A stretch of 64,000 nt of DNA from Sediminicola sp037203765 (GTDB lineage Bacteria > Bacteroidota > Bacteroidia > Flavobacteriales > Flavobacteriaceae): the NCBI RefSeq assembly GCF_037203765.1, contig NZ_JBBCAS010000007.1:124001-188000 (forward strand), given 5' to 3'. Below are positions 25,865 through 33,578 of the stretch, in pieces; position 1 is the first letter of the stretch, and every line of letters begins with the position of its first letter. Below the pieces are notes generated by a model that saw nothing but the letters and a program-made list of their open reading frames with translations, had not been told where the DNA came from and did no database searches. Both the position numbers and the translations under genes were made by a program.

Positions 25865-27403
25865 ATGGAAAAAGTAAGAAACCCATCCACCATCATCTTA
25901 TTGGCGCTTTTCTTATTTAATTTTTTTGGACAATCCCAGACACTCTCCAAGCAGGAGATAATCGATTTATCAAAACAGAAACTCCCTGAAGCCGTAACCC
26001 AATTAAAAACGTTTTTGGAAATTCCCAATGACGGCCATGATCCCCAACAGATACAAGCCAACCTAAAACAATGTCAGGCCTTGTTTGCGGAGTTGGACTT
26101 TGAATCCCAAATTATCAAAACAAATGGAGCGCCTTTGTTGTTCGCACAGAAAGTATTTCATCAAAATGCGAAAACGGTCCTTTTTTACCTCCAGATAGAT
26201 GGACAACCGGTGGATACGACCAAATGGGATCAAAAAAATCCTTTTCTTCCAGTACTCAAAAATCCTGTTGGCAAAGATCAATGGGAATCCATCCCTTTTG
26301 ATAATATTCAGCATAACTTTAACCCGGAATGGCGAATTTTTGCCAGATCCTCTTCCGATTCCAAAGGTCCGGCCATGTGTTTGATCAGCGCCCTACAGAT
26401 TTTACAAGATCAGAAGAAGAAGCCAGCTTACAATATTAAGGTCATCATGGATTTCCAAGAAGAGCTGGGCTCCCCACACTTGCCTACCGCTGTGGAACTG
26501 AACAAGGACCTGTTGAAAGCAGAAATGGTCCTGATCATGGATGGAACAAGGCATTTATCCAATTTACCCACCCTTACCTACGGTGCCAGGGGCATCGCAA
26601 CCGCAACCTTCAAAGTTTTTGGTCCAAAAGTAGCGCTGCACAGTGGTCAATATGGCAATTTTGCCCCCAACCCGGTGTTCAATACAGCCCGTCTGCTTGG
26701 CAAACTAAAAGACGATCAGGGGAGAGTAACCCTACCGGGATTCTACGATGGCATCAATTTATCAGCCACGGAAAAAAATATTTTGAACAGCCTTCCAGAG
26801 AACCTGGACAGTATCAAGTTAGAATTGGGCATTGCAGCCCATGACGCGATTGGTGACACCTACCAAGAAACACTACAATATCCTTCCCTCAATATCAGAG
26901 GCATGGAGGCCGCTTATGTGGGCAAAGAAGTACGCACCATTATTCCCAATGAAGTCATTGTAGAAATTGATATGCGATTGGTCCCGGAATCCAACGGGGA
27001 GCGGTTGATGAAATCCTTGCGACAATTTATCATCAACGAGGGTTTCCACTTGGTTGACAGTATTCCTTCGGATATAGAAAGAAACCAATACCCCAAATTG
27101 GCTTCCTTCACCTATAAGCTGGGTTCAAAAGCCTTTAGAACCGATTTTGACTCCAATGTTGGTCTGATGCTCAATAGGGCCATGAACCGCATATTTGGAA
27201 ATAACATGGTCAATATGCGCACTACCGGAGGTTCACAACCTATAGGGGCTTTTATTGAGACCTTGGGGATACCGGCCGTTTCTATAAGAATTCCCAATCC
27301 GGATAACAATATCCATGGTCCCAATGAAAATTTTAGATTGGGCAATTTTTTGGAAGGTATACAAAGTTGTTTGTCAATATTGGACCAACCTATTCCAAAC
27401 TAA
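25865..27403 (+). CDS. exported M20-family metallopeptidase-like protein with altered metal site
   Basis: A 512-residue periplasmic protein with a signal peptide (residues 1-24, ending FGQSQ). The M20 fold is clear: ARSSSDSKGP (bridging Asp165), DFQEELGS (Glu199 and Glu200), LIMDGTRH (Asp226), the dimerisation-domain HSG (His259), and a C-terminal NIHGPNENF His. The first metal motif, normally H-x-D, reads YLQIDGQP with Gln110 in the His position. Known members are dipeptidases or deacylases with two zinc ions; here one site may be weakened or mononuclear. It starts 9 bp after uvrB. Confidence 0.85.
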   Translation: MEKVRNPSTIILLALFLFNFFGQSQTLSKQEIIDLSKQKLPEAVTQLKTFLEIPNDGHDPQQIQANLKQCQALFAELDFESQIIKTNGAPLLFAQKVFHQNAKTVLFYLQIDGQPVDTTKWDQKNPFLPVLKNPVGKDQWESIPFDNIQHNFNPEWRIFARSSSDSKGPAMCLISALQILQDQKKKPAYNIKVIMDFQEELGSPHLPTAVELNKDLLKAEMVLIMDGTRHLSNLPTLTYGARGIATATFKVFGPKVALHSGQYGNFAPNPVFNTARLLGKLKDDQGRVTLPGFYDGINLSATEKNILNSLPENLDSIKLELGIAAHDAIGDTYQETLQYPSLNIRGMEAAYVGKEVRTIIPNEVIVEIDMRLVPESNGERLMKSLRQFIINEGFHLVDSIPSDIERNQYPKLASFTYKLGSKAFRTDFDSNVGLMLNRAMNRIFGNNMVNMRTTGGSQPIGAFIETLGIPAVSIRIPNPDNNIHGPNENFRLGNFLEGIQSCLSILDQPIPN

Positions 27404-27404
27404 A

Positions 27405-27434
27405 AAGGGCACCATGTCATAACATGGTGCCCTT
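27405..27434 (-). terminator. hairpin terminator of hsp20
   Basis: A perfect 13-bp stem AAGGGCACCATGT / ACATGGTGCCCTT with loop CATA. On the minus strand it is followed by TTTTT, so it ends the hsp20 transcript; on the plus strand no T run follows. Confidence 0.8.
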
Positions 27435-27466
27435 AGAAACAAATCAACTAAACAAACCTTTACTCG

Positions 27467-27892
27467 TTAGGCAATCTCGATCATTCTTTTTGGTTTTGGC
27501 AAGGCCTCCTCTTTTTTCGGAAGAACGAATTTTAAAATTCCATCCTCGTAAGATGCATTGATATTATCGGAATCAATGGTATCCGGCAATGTAAACGCTC
27601 TCTTAAATGAAGAATAGGAAAATTCCCTTCTGGTATATTGCTCTTCAGAGATATTTTCTTCTTGCTTGATTTCGGAAGAGATTGTAAGGACATCGTGGTC
27701 CATTTCTATGTTGAAATCCTCTTTTTTTCTTCCAGGAACTGCCAATTCCAATTCAAAATTGGTTTCATTTTCTTTGATGTTAACTGCAGGTACTGCACTG
27801 TTATAGTTATCCAATCCTCCAAACCAATCTGGCTTGAAAATTTCATTCATCAAAGAAGGAAACAATGGGTGATTTCTTTTTACTGTACTCAT
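27467..27892 (-). CDS. small heat-shock protein, Hsp20/alpha-crystallin family
   Basis: ATP-independent holdase chaperone that keeps unfolding proteins soluble. 141 residues: a short N-terminal arm, then an alpha-crystallin domain (about 35-130) with AVPGRKKEDFNIEM, ISSEIKQEE, EFSYSSFKRAFTLPDTID, and the family-defining A-x-x-x-D-G-I-L-x-(F/V) stretch, seen as ASYEDGILKFVLPKKE. The C-terminal end KRMIEIA supplies the I-x-I tail motif for oligomerisation. The ATG at 27892 is used; a TTG three codons upstream is unlikely. Its promoter carries two palindromes around a TATTTTTG element. Confidence 0.95.
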   Translation of the reverse strand: MSTVKRNHPLFPSLMNEIFKPDWFGGLDNYNSAVPAVNIKENETNFELELAVPGRKKEDFNIEMDHDVLTISSEIKQEENISEEQYTRREFSYSSFKRAFTLPDTIDSDNINASYEDGILKFVLPKKEEALPKPKRMIEIA

Positions 27893-27962
27893 GACTATCA
27901 ATATTTTAATTAGACTTTTATTGTTTTTTATAGTCTAATGGCAAATTATATACCAATGCATT

Positions 27963-27985
27963 TTAAGTGACATTATGTCGCTTAA
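27963..27985 (-). promoter_or_regulatory. palindromic operator candidate, copy 1 (hsp20 promoter)
   Basis: TTAAGTGACATTATGTCGCTTAA is a 23-bp palindrome with one mismatched pair. Its centre is 32 bp (three helical turns) from copy 2. It lies immediately downstream of the -7 element, over the likely transcription start. Confidence 0.6.
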
Positions 27986-27988
27986 GTG

Positions 27989-27996
27989 CAAAAATA
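27989..27996 (-). promoter_or_regulatory. hsp20 promoter -7 element
   Basis: Minus-strand TATTTTTG matches TANNTTTG and sits exactly between the two palindromes. The leader would be about 90 nt. No clear -33 TTG is present; that spacer is occupied by palindrome copy 2. Confidence 0.5.
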
Positions 27997-28016
27997 AAGC
28001 GACATTATGTCGCTTT
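27996..28016 (-). promoter_or_regulatory. palindromic operator candidate, copy 2 (hsp20 promoter)
   Basis: AAAGCGACATTATGTCGCTTT is a perfect 21-bp palindrome around a single central base. It ends 2 bp from the stop codon of the TerB-like gene. As RNA on the minus strand it could also fold into a hairpin followed by TATTTTT, so a second role as the terminator of that gene is possible. Confidence 0.6.
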
Positions 28017-28018
28017 GT

Positions 28019-28420
28019 TCAGTTGTAATGTATTTTAAATATATTGATGAGTATTTCCGGTGGTATTATTTTGTCAGGATATTTGTGCATGATGGTCAAT
28101 ACCTGTTCAATGGCGGTTGGCGGTAAACCCATCCCCAGTCCTATATTGTGCAACAGGGCTACTTCCAATGCAGTATCGGTCCTGTCTACATTCATCAACA
28201 AGACCAATCTATGGAACTGAAGTATACGCTCGGCCTCGGATTTTAAGAAAATGGGTGCCGAGGATTTATCAAAAAGGGAATCAAAGGTCAGTTTATCAAC
28301 ACCCAATTGATTCGCTACGTTCAACAAAAAGTTGTATTCCTCTGTTTTTACGGAGTTGTCCACTCTGGCAAATGCTATCATTTCCGAGAGAATGCTTAGT
28401 TTTTCCTCAAAAGTGCTCAT
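28019..28420 (-). CDS. TerB-like tellurite-resistance-fold protein
   Basis: A 133-residue all-helical cytosolic protein resembling the TerB fold. MSTFEEKLSILSEMIAFARVDNSV matches the first helices with the acidic VDNSVKTEEYNFL loop that binds metal in TerB relatives; a second similar turn is DRTDTALEVALLHNIGLGMGLP near residue 85. The ATG at 28420 is chosen because the upstream codons (MLASSKLVLKEKC) are not family-like. Function unknown; TerB proteins are linked to metal or membrane stress. It lies upstream of hsp20, separated only by the palindromic region. Confidence 0.7.
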   Translation of the reverse strand: MSTFEEKLSILSEMIAFARVDNSVKTEEYNFLLNVANQLGVDKLTFDSLFDKSSAPIFLKSEAERILQFHRLVLLMNVDRTDTALEVALLHNIGLGMGLPPTAIEQVLTIMHKYPDKIIPPEILINIFKIHYN

Positions 28421-28566
28421 ACATTTCTCTTTTAGAACTAGTTTACTGGATGCCAACACTTTATATAACTAAAAAAAGGACATATTTCGTATACTGCAAG
28501 TCGAAAATATTATTGGATACAGACCACATAACATATTTGTAGTACCTTGCAGGAAATTCATTTTTT

Positions 28567-28950
28567 ATGACGAATAACGACATCTTTAAGAAACTGAGAG
28601 TGGCCCTGATGCTGCGTGATGATGAGATCGTAGAAATCTTGAAGTTGGTAGATTTCAATATATCCAAAAGTGAAATAGGCGCCTTTTTCAGGAAAGAGGA
28701 TCACCCAAAATATGTGGAATGCGGGGATCAGATTTTGCGTAATTTTTTAAATGGCCTCGTGATCCATCTACGAGGAACCAAGGAAAATCCAAAAATACCC
28801 AAAGAAATTATTTATAGAACCAAAGAAACGGCGACCAAGACTTCCAAACCAGCCCAATCGACAACAAAGCCGTCCTATAAATCAAGACCAAAGAAAGAGA
28901 ACATACCAGATATCAGTTATGTGAAATATAAGAACAAAAAAAAATCCTGA
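28567..28950 (+). CDS. DUF1456 (YehS-like) protein, single-repeat form
   Basis: A 127-residue cytosolic protein. Residues 1-70 match one DUF1456 repeat (NDIFKKLRVALMLRDDEIVEIL, ISKSEIGAFFRKEDHPKY, CGDQILRNFLNGL). Family members usually carry two such repeats; here the second is replaced by a Lys/Thr/Ser/Pro-rich basic tail from about residue 75 to the end. The basic tail suggests nucleic-acid contact, but the family has no established function. It is divergent from the TerB-like gene and its stop codon lies inside the terminator stem. Confidence 0.85.
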   Translation: MTNNDIFKKLRVALMLRDDEIVEILKLVDFNISKSEIGAFFRKEDHPKYVECGDQILRNFLNGLVIHLRGTKENPKIPKEIIYRTKETATKTSKPAQSTTKPSYKSRPKKENIPDISYVKYKNKKKS

Positions 28951-28970
28951 AAGGTTTCAGGATTTTTTTT
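28941..28970 (+). terminator. rho-independent terminator of the DUF1456 gene
   Basis: AAAATCCTGAAA (28941-28952) and TTTCAGGATTTT (28955-28966) with a T8 run. The CDS stop TGA lies within the stem. Confidence 0.85.
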
Positions 28971-28979
28971 CAGCTAATC

Positions 28980-29330
28980 CTATTGACAAACCCTTACTTG
29001 GACGGTAAAGATTTTGCCTTCCTCAAAACCAGATTGACTAACTTTCTGGTAGTTCAATTTACTTTTCACAAAGCTTTCCATAGGCCCTTCTTCTGTCATA
29101 ACGGATAAAACCACAATTTCACTTTGCCTGTTCAATGTAAAACGCACTTCTGCAAGTAGATCCTTCCCATTATAAACAAAAGAATTATCCATTAACATCT
29201 CCCCTATTTGCAGGGTCAAATTATTTTCTGGATCCACGATCGACCTTTCTGTCAATTCAAGATCATTTGCTAAAACATTTCCGACGGTCAATAGCATTGC
29301 AGCTATCAAAATTGATTTGATTTTTTTCAT
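28980..29330 (-). CDS. small exported protein of unknown function
   Basis: A 116-residue protein with a signal peptide (residues 1-21, ending VLAND), so periplasmic or secreted. The mature part has alternating beta-strand sequence (LLAEVRFTLNRQSEIVVLSVMTEE, FVKSKLNYQKV, GKIFTVQVRV), which resembles the small C-terminal domain of TonB-like energy-transducer proteins, but the N-terminal membrane anchor and proline region are absent. No function is assigned. It converges on DUF1456 across a shared hairpin. Confidence 0.65.
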   Translation of the reverse strand: MKKIKSILIAAMLLTVGNVLANDLELTERSIVDPENNLTLQIGEMLMDNSFVYNGKDLLAEVRFTLNRQSEIVVLSVMTEEGPMESFVKSKLNYQKVSQSGFEEGKIFTVQVRVCQ

Positions 29331-29543
29331 GATTGTTTGATTTATGATTGATGATGTTACATTAGAAAGACTATCCTAAATCGAAAATGTTACGCGAAAC
29401 AGCCTCTTTTTTTAATTAAAATTCTGATTTTAAGGATTTTGAAGACATGTCCGGCTATTCCAACTCCAACGGTAAGCCCTATCACAAATCATATGGAAAC
29501 AAGTAAAAAGCACTACTACGTCGTTACATTAAAACAAAAAAAA

Positions 29544-29565
29544 AGCCATACTTTTCAGCATGGCT
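29544..29565 (-). terminator. terminator of sucC
   Basis: AGCCATACT (29544-29552) and AGCATGGCT (29557-29565) pair with one mismatch around loop TTTC. On the minus strand a long T run follows. Confidence 0.7.
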
Positions 29566-29591
29566 CTTTTAAGTCTGGACTATTTAATTTC

Positions 29592-30785
29592 TTAAGCAAG
29601 AACAGCTTTCACTTTATCTGCCGCCTCTTGGAACTGAACCGCTGAATGAACGGCCAATCCGGAATTGTCTATAATTTCTTTTGCCAATTCGGCATTGGTT
29701 CCCTGCAAACGAACAATGATCGGCACCTTTATGGCATCTCCCATATTCTTGTAAGCATCAACAACACCTTGGGCAACTCTATCACACCTTACAATACCAC
29801 CAAAGATATTGATAAGGATCGCTTTTACATTATCGTCCTTTAAGATGATACGAAAAGCTTCCTCTACACGTTTGGCATCCGCAGTACCACCTACATCCAA
29901 AAAGTTGGCAGGTTCTCCACCAGCCATCTTGATCAGGTCCATGGTAGCCATTGCCAATCCGGCACCATTTACCATACACCCAACATTTCCGTCAAGGTCA
30001 ACGTAGTTAAGACCTACGGCTCTTGCTTCCACCTCGATAGGATTCTCCTCCCTTAAATCGCGCATTTCAGCATATTGCTTTCTTCTATACAATGCATTGT
30101 CATCGATGGATACTTTGGCATCTACCGCCATGATCTTGTCATCTGATGTTTTGAGCACTGGGTTTATTTCGAACATATTGGAATCACTTTCCACATAGGC
30201 TTTGTACAAAGAAGTAACGAATTTCGTCATCTCTTTAAAAGCCGTTCCCGAAAGCCCAAGATTGAAAGCTATCTTTCTGGCCTGAAAAGGCATTAAACCA
30301 ACAGAAGGTTCAATTTCTTCCGTAAAAATCAAATGCGGTGTTTTTTCAGCAACCTCTTCAATATCCATACCTCCCTCGGTAGAATACATGATCATATTCT
30401 TTCCAGTCCCCCTGTTCAAGAGAACAGAAACGTAAAATTCGGAAGTCTCACTTGGACCTGGATAGTAGACATCCTCGGCAACCAATACTTGGTGAACTTT
30501 TTTACCTTCTGCAGAGGTTTGTGGTGTAATAAGGTTCATCCCTATTATTTTTCCTGCGATCTCTTCTACTTCCCTCAAGTTTTTGGCAAGTTTCACACCA
30601 CCACCTTTACCACGTCCACCCGCATGGACCTGTGCTTTGATCACATGCCATCCTGTTCCTGTTTCCTCGGTAAGTTGTTTTGCGGCCTCAACGGCTTCTG
30701 CTGCATTATGTGCCACGATTCCTCTTTGGATACGTACACCAAAACTTGCTAATATTTCTTTTCCTTGATATTCGTGAAGATTCAT
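29592..30785 (-). CDS. sucC: succinyl-CoA synthetase beta subunit (ADP-forming)
   Basis: TCA-cycle enzyme subunit that, with SucD, interconverts succinyl-CoA and succinate with formation of ATP. 397 residues. MNLHEYQGKEILASFGV at the start and VKAQVHAGGRGKGGGVKLA near residue 45 belong to the ATP-grasp domain; EINPV and VDAKVSIDDNALYRR follow. The C-terminal CoA-ligase domain has NGAGLAMATMDLIKMAGGEPANFLDVGG and INIFGGIVRCD. sucD is not adjacent in the window. A TATTTTTG element lies 30 bp upstream. Confidence 0.97.
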   Translation of the reverse strand: MNLHEYQGKEILASFGVRIQRGIVAHNAAEAVEAAKQLTEETGTGWHVIKAQVHAGGRGKGGGVKLAKNLREVEEIAGKIIGMNLITPQTSAEGKKVHQVLVAEDVYYPGPSETSEFYVSVLLNRGTGKNMIMYSTEGGMDIEEVAEKTPHLIFTEEIEPSVGLMPFQARKIAFNLGLSGTAFKEMTKFVTSLYKAYVESDSNMFEINPVLKTSDDKIMAVDAKVSIDDNALYRRKQYAEMRDLREENPIEVEARAVGLNYVDLDGNVGCMVNGAGLAMATMDLIKMAGGEPANFLDVGGTADAKRVEEAFRIILKDDNVKAILINIFGGIVRCDRVAQGVVDAYKNMGDAIKVPIIVRLQGTNAELAKEIIDNSGLAVHSAVQFQEAADKVKAVLA

Positions 30786-30813
30786 ATGTAAATGGTATCT
30801 TTTTGTTCGGTAG

Positions 30814-30821
30814 CAAAAATA
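30814..30821 (-). promoter_or_regulatory. sucC promoter -7 element
   Basis: Minus-strand TATTTTTG matches TANNTTTG, 29-36 bp upstream of the sucC ATG. No clear -33 TTG is visible. Confidence 0.4.
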
Positions 30822-30867
30822 GGAAACCCTAGGTAATTACCCTAATGAAAAAAGAAACATCGGCATA

Positions 30868-31506
30868 TTATATTTTAAAATCCTTGAAATCCAACGGATC
30901 AAAATTTTTGAAATGACCGTTCATCTCAATAACATCTTTCATATGGTTAACCTGTTTCAAAACTTCTGTGGTAGCAATAAGGTGAGATCTTATATAAATC
31001 AATCGTTCACTTTCATGCACCATTTTCAACAAATGGTACTCTTGATGCAACGTGAGACCGATCTTGTGGATGAGTTTGTCCAAGGTAAGAGCTCCTTTAT
31101 AAATATGGTCAAAAGGAATATTCATTAGACCATAGAGCATTTTGGTGTATTCTATAACGGAATCCCTTTGTGATTGGAGTCCATCTTCTATATAATCCAA
31201 GAAGGTCACTATCCCCCCGGCATAAAGTCGACCTTCCATCTCATTGTCAAATGTCATTACCTTAAATACCCTTTGGGCACTGCAAACCACATCCATTTCC
31301 CCATTGGGATAGGTGTGTACAATTTCCACCAATTTCATTTCCGTTCCATAGGCTACGGTGTTATCTATATAAACCGGAATACCAAAGGTAATCGCCTCCG
31401 CCAAACAATCTTGGATCAACTGTTTATACCGCTCTTCAAAAATATGAAGGGCCACTCTTTCACCGGGAAAGAATACGGATTGAAGCGGAAACATTGGAAG
31501 TTTCAT
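30868..31506 (-). CDS. LON substrate-binding-domain protein (stand-alone)
   Basis: A 212-residue cytosolic protein consisting of a Lon N-terminal (PUA-like) domain without ATPase or protease. LPMFPLQSVFFPGERVALHIFEERYKQLI at the start is the family signature; a helical part (residues 110-200) completes the domain. Stand-alone members bind substrates or nucleic acids with no known catalysis. The gene lies upstream of sucC on the same strand, 82 bp apart, but sucC has its own promoter element. Confidence 0.88.
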   Translation of the reverse strand: MKLPMFPLQSVFFPGERVALHIFEERYKQLIQDCLAEAITFGIPVYIDNTVAYGTEMKLVEIVHTYPNGEMDVVCSAQRVFKVMTFDNEMEGRLYAGGIVTFLDYIEDGLQSQRDSVIEYTKMLYGLMNIPFDHIYKGALTLDKLIHKIGLTLHQEYHLLKMVHESERLIYIRSHLIATTEVLKQVNHMKDVIEMNGHFKNFDPLDFKDFKI

Positions 31507-31621
31507 GATCTTTTTTTATTAAAAATAGAAGATGTAAGCATGGAAGGCAAAAAAACCAGCTATTTTATATTGTTGTATTTATAACAATTTGTTGTATTAT
31601 TCAAATAAGTTGTCGCATTTC

Positions 31622-31652
31622 TTGTTCACATCCCCGAAGTAGGTTAGCTTTG
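31622..31652 (+). promoter_or_regulatory. lysA promoter
   Basis: TTG at 31622-31624 and TAGCTTTG at 31645-31652 with a 20-bp spacer, matching the Bacteroidota TTG-N20-TANNTTTG pattern. The start codon follows 18 bp later. Confidence 0.65.
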
Positions 31653-31670
31653 CACAAAATATTTTAGGCC

Positions 31671-32912
31671 ATGAAGCACTCCGATTTATTAGATATTGCC
31701 AAAACATATGGAGATCCGGTATATGTATATGATTCAGAAAAAATCATATCCCAGTTCAACAGATTGACAAATGCCTTTAAGGGGGTAAAACATCTGCAGT
31801 TGAACTATGCCGCAAAGGCTTTGTCCAACATTTCCATACTCAGACTGATGAACAGTTTGGGCAGTGGATTGGATACCGTTTCCATACAAGAGGTAAAACT
31901 CGGGTTGTTGGCCGGTTTCAAACCGGAATCCATCATATACACTCCCAATGGCGTGTCTTTGGAAGAAATAGAAGAGGTTTCGGCCTTGGGCGTCAGGATC
32001 AATATTGACAACCTATCCATCCTGGAACAGTTTGGGAGCAAACACCCAAATATTCCTGTATGTATCCGTATCAACCCGCACGTAATGGCGGGCGGCAACT
32101 CAAACATTTCCGTAGGACATATAGACAGTAAATTTGGGATCAGTATACATCAAATTCCCCATCTGCTCAGAATTGTTGATCTTACAAAAATGAACATCAA
32201 TGGGATCCATATGCATACCGGAAGCGATATCTTGGATATTGACGTATTCTTATATGCTTCTGAAATTCTTTTTGATACCGCCAAAAATTTCAAAAATCTG
32301 GACTTTATCGATTTTGGAAGTGGATTTAAAGTACCTTACAAGGAGGGCGATATTGAAACCAACATAGAAGAACTAGGACAAAAATTGACCGAAAAGTTTA
32401 ATGATTTCTGCAAGGAATACGGCAAGGAATTGACCTTGGCGTTTGAACCGGGTAAATTTTTGGTCAGTGAGGCTGGCTATTTCTTGGCAAAGGTAAACGT
32501 GGTAAAACAGACCACGTCTACGGTCTTTGCGAGTGTTGATTCAGGATTTAACCACTTGATAAGACCTATGTTATATGGTGCAACACATAGCATTCTGAAC
32601 ATTTCAAATCCAGAAGGTAGGGAACGCTACTATTCTGTGGTAGGTTACATTTGCGAAACCGATACTTTTGCGAGCAACCGAAGGATCAAGGAAATATCGG
32701 AAGGTGATATACTGTGTTTTAAAAATGCCGGAGCCTATTGCTTTACCATGGCGAGCAACTATAATTCCAGATTTAGGCCTGCCGAGGTATTATGGCATCA
32801 AGGAAAAGCCATTCTAATCAGGGAACGCGAGACTTTTGAGGACCTGATCAGGAACCAGATAGACACCAAAGACCTCTTTGCTGTTAAAAAGGAAAAGGCC
32901 ACTGTAAAATAA
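31671..32912 (+). CDS. lysA: diaminopimelate decarboxylase
   Basis: PLP enzyme that converts meso-diaminopimelate to L-lysine, the last step of the pathway. 413 residues. Lys49 in NYAAKALSN forms the Schiff base with PLP; GSGLDTVS, HTGSD and DFGSGF are the barrel motifs that bind the cofactor; EPGKFLV and CETDTFASNR (residues near 325) contribute to substrate binding at the dimer interface. The gene is preceded by a good promoter and followed by an exported thioredoxin-like gene with its own weak -7 element. Confidence 0.96.
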   Translation: MKHSDLLDIAKTYGDPVYVYDSEKIISQFNRLTNAFKGVKHLQLNYAAKALSNISILRLMNSLGSGLDTVSIQEVKLGLLAGFKPESIIYTPNGVSLEEIEEVSALGVRINIDNLSILEQFGSKHPNIPVCIRINPHVMAGGNSNISVGHIDSKFGISIHQIPHLLRIVDLTKMNINGIHMHTGSDILDIDVFLYASEILFDTAKNFKNLDFIDFGSGFKVPYKEGDIETNIEELGQKLTEKFNDFCKEYGKELTLAFEPGKFLVSEAGYFLAKVNVVKQTTSTVFASVDSGFNHLIRPMLYGATHSILNISNPEGRERYYSVVGYICETDTFASNRRIKEISEGDILCFKNAGAYCFTMASNYNSRFRPAEVLWHQGKAILIRERETFEDLIRNQIDTKDLFAVKKEKATVK

Positions 32913-32929
32913 ACATTCGTTATTTTCGT

Positions 32930-32937
32930 TATTTTTG
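32930..32937 (+). promoter_or_regulatory. possible promoter -7 element of the thioredoxin-like gene
   Basis: TATTTTTG matches TANNTTTG in the lysA-thioredoxin gap, about 38 bp before the ATG. No clear -33 TTG. Confidence 0.35.
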
Positions 32938-32974
32938 GTATACTTATTGGACTAATCCCGTAAAAAATACTTGG

Positions 32975-33508
32975 ATGGACTTAAATAAAATATTCAATAC
33001 CAAACTCCTGTTGTTCATATGCATAGGATTTTTTTCCTTGACAATGACCGCTCAGGAAGTAAAATGGATGTCATGGGATGAGGCCGTAAAAAAGTCGCAA
33101 ACCGATAAGAAGCCAAAGAAAGTCTTTATCGATGTCTATACTGATTGGTGTGGATGGTGCAAAAAAATGGATAAGGATACCTTTCAGAATCCAGAAGTGG
33201 CCGCCTACATGACCAAGAACTTTTATATGGTAAAAATGGACGGGGAAGGCAAAGAACCTATTGATTTCAAAGGCAAGACCTATAAGTTTGTGGCACAGGG
33301 ACGAACTGGCTACCACGAATTTGCTGCAGCTTTGATGCAGGGCAAATTGAGCTATCCCACCACCATCTTTTTGGACGAACAGCTGAACATGTTATCACCG
33401 GTTCCTGGATATCAAAAACCGGAACCATTTTTAAATATTGCCCAATATTTCGGGGATAATATCTACAAAGAGAAAGATTGGAAAACCTATACAGGACAGA
33501 GCAAATAA
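32975..33508 (+). CDS. exported thioredoxin-fold protein (CGWC)
   Basis: A 177-residue periplasmic thiol-disulfide protein. Residues 1-27 are a signal peptide (ending TAQE). The thioredoxin fold is shown by VFIDVYTDWCGWCKKMD with Cys59 and Cys62, then YPTTIFLDE with the cis-proline. It belongs to the DUF255/thioredoxin_7-like group that often reduces periplasmic proteins or cytochrome c precursors. A strong terminator closes the gene. Confidence 0.88.
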   Translation: MDLNKIFNTKLLLFICIGFFSLTMTAQEVKWMSWDEAVKKSQTDKKPKKVFIDVYTDWCGWCKKMDKDTFQNPEVAAYMTKNFYMVKMDGEGKEPIDFKGKTYKFVAQGRTGYHEFAAALMQGKLSYPTTIFLDEQLNMLSPVPGYQKPEPFLNIAQYFGDNIYKEKDWKTYTGQSK

Positions 33509-33524
33509 ATTAGAAACCATTTAT

Positions 33525-33563
33525 AAAAAGAAAGCCCAAAACATTGTTTTGGGCTTTCTTTTT
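33525..33563 (+). terminator. bidirectional terminator between the thioredoxin gene and guaB
   Basis: An 18-bp inverted repeat, AAAAAGAAAGCCCAAAAC (33525-33542) with its complement (33546-33563) and a 3-base loop. It is flanked by A and T runs and ends both converging genes. Confidence 0.88.
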
Positions 33564-33578
33564 ATTTTAGATCCTGAA

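Noticed and set aside
27997..28015. CIRCE element at the hsp20 promoter
   Set aside because: CIRCE is TTAGCACTC-N9-GAGTGCTAA. The palindromes here have the core GACAT-T-ATGTC and do not match.
29447..29506. A 19-residue plus-strand frame MSGYSNSNGKPYHKSYGNK
   Set aside because: Very short, no promoter, no homology, no RBS-like context; it is probably chance between the small exported protein and sucC.
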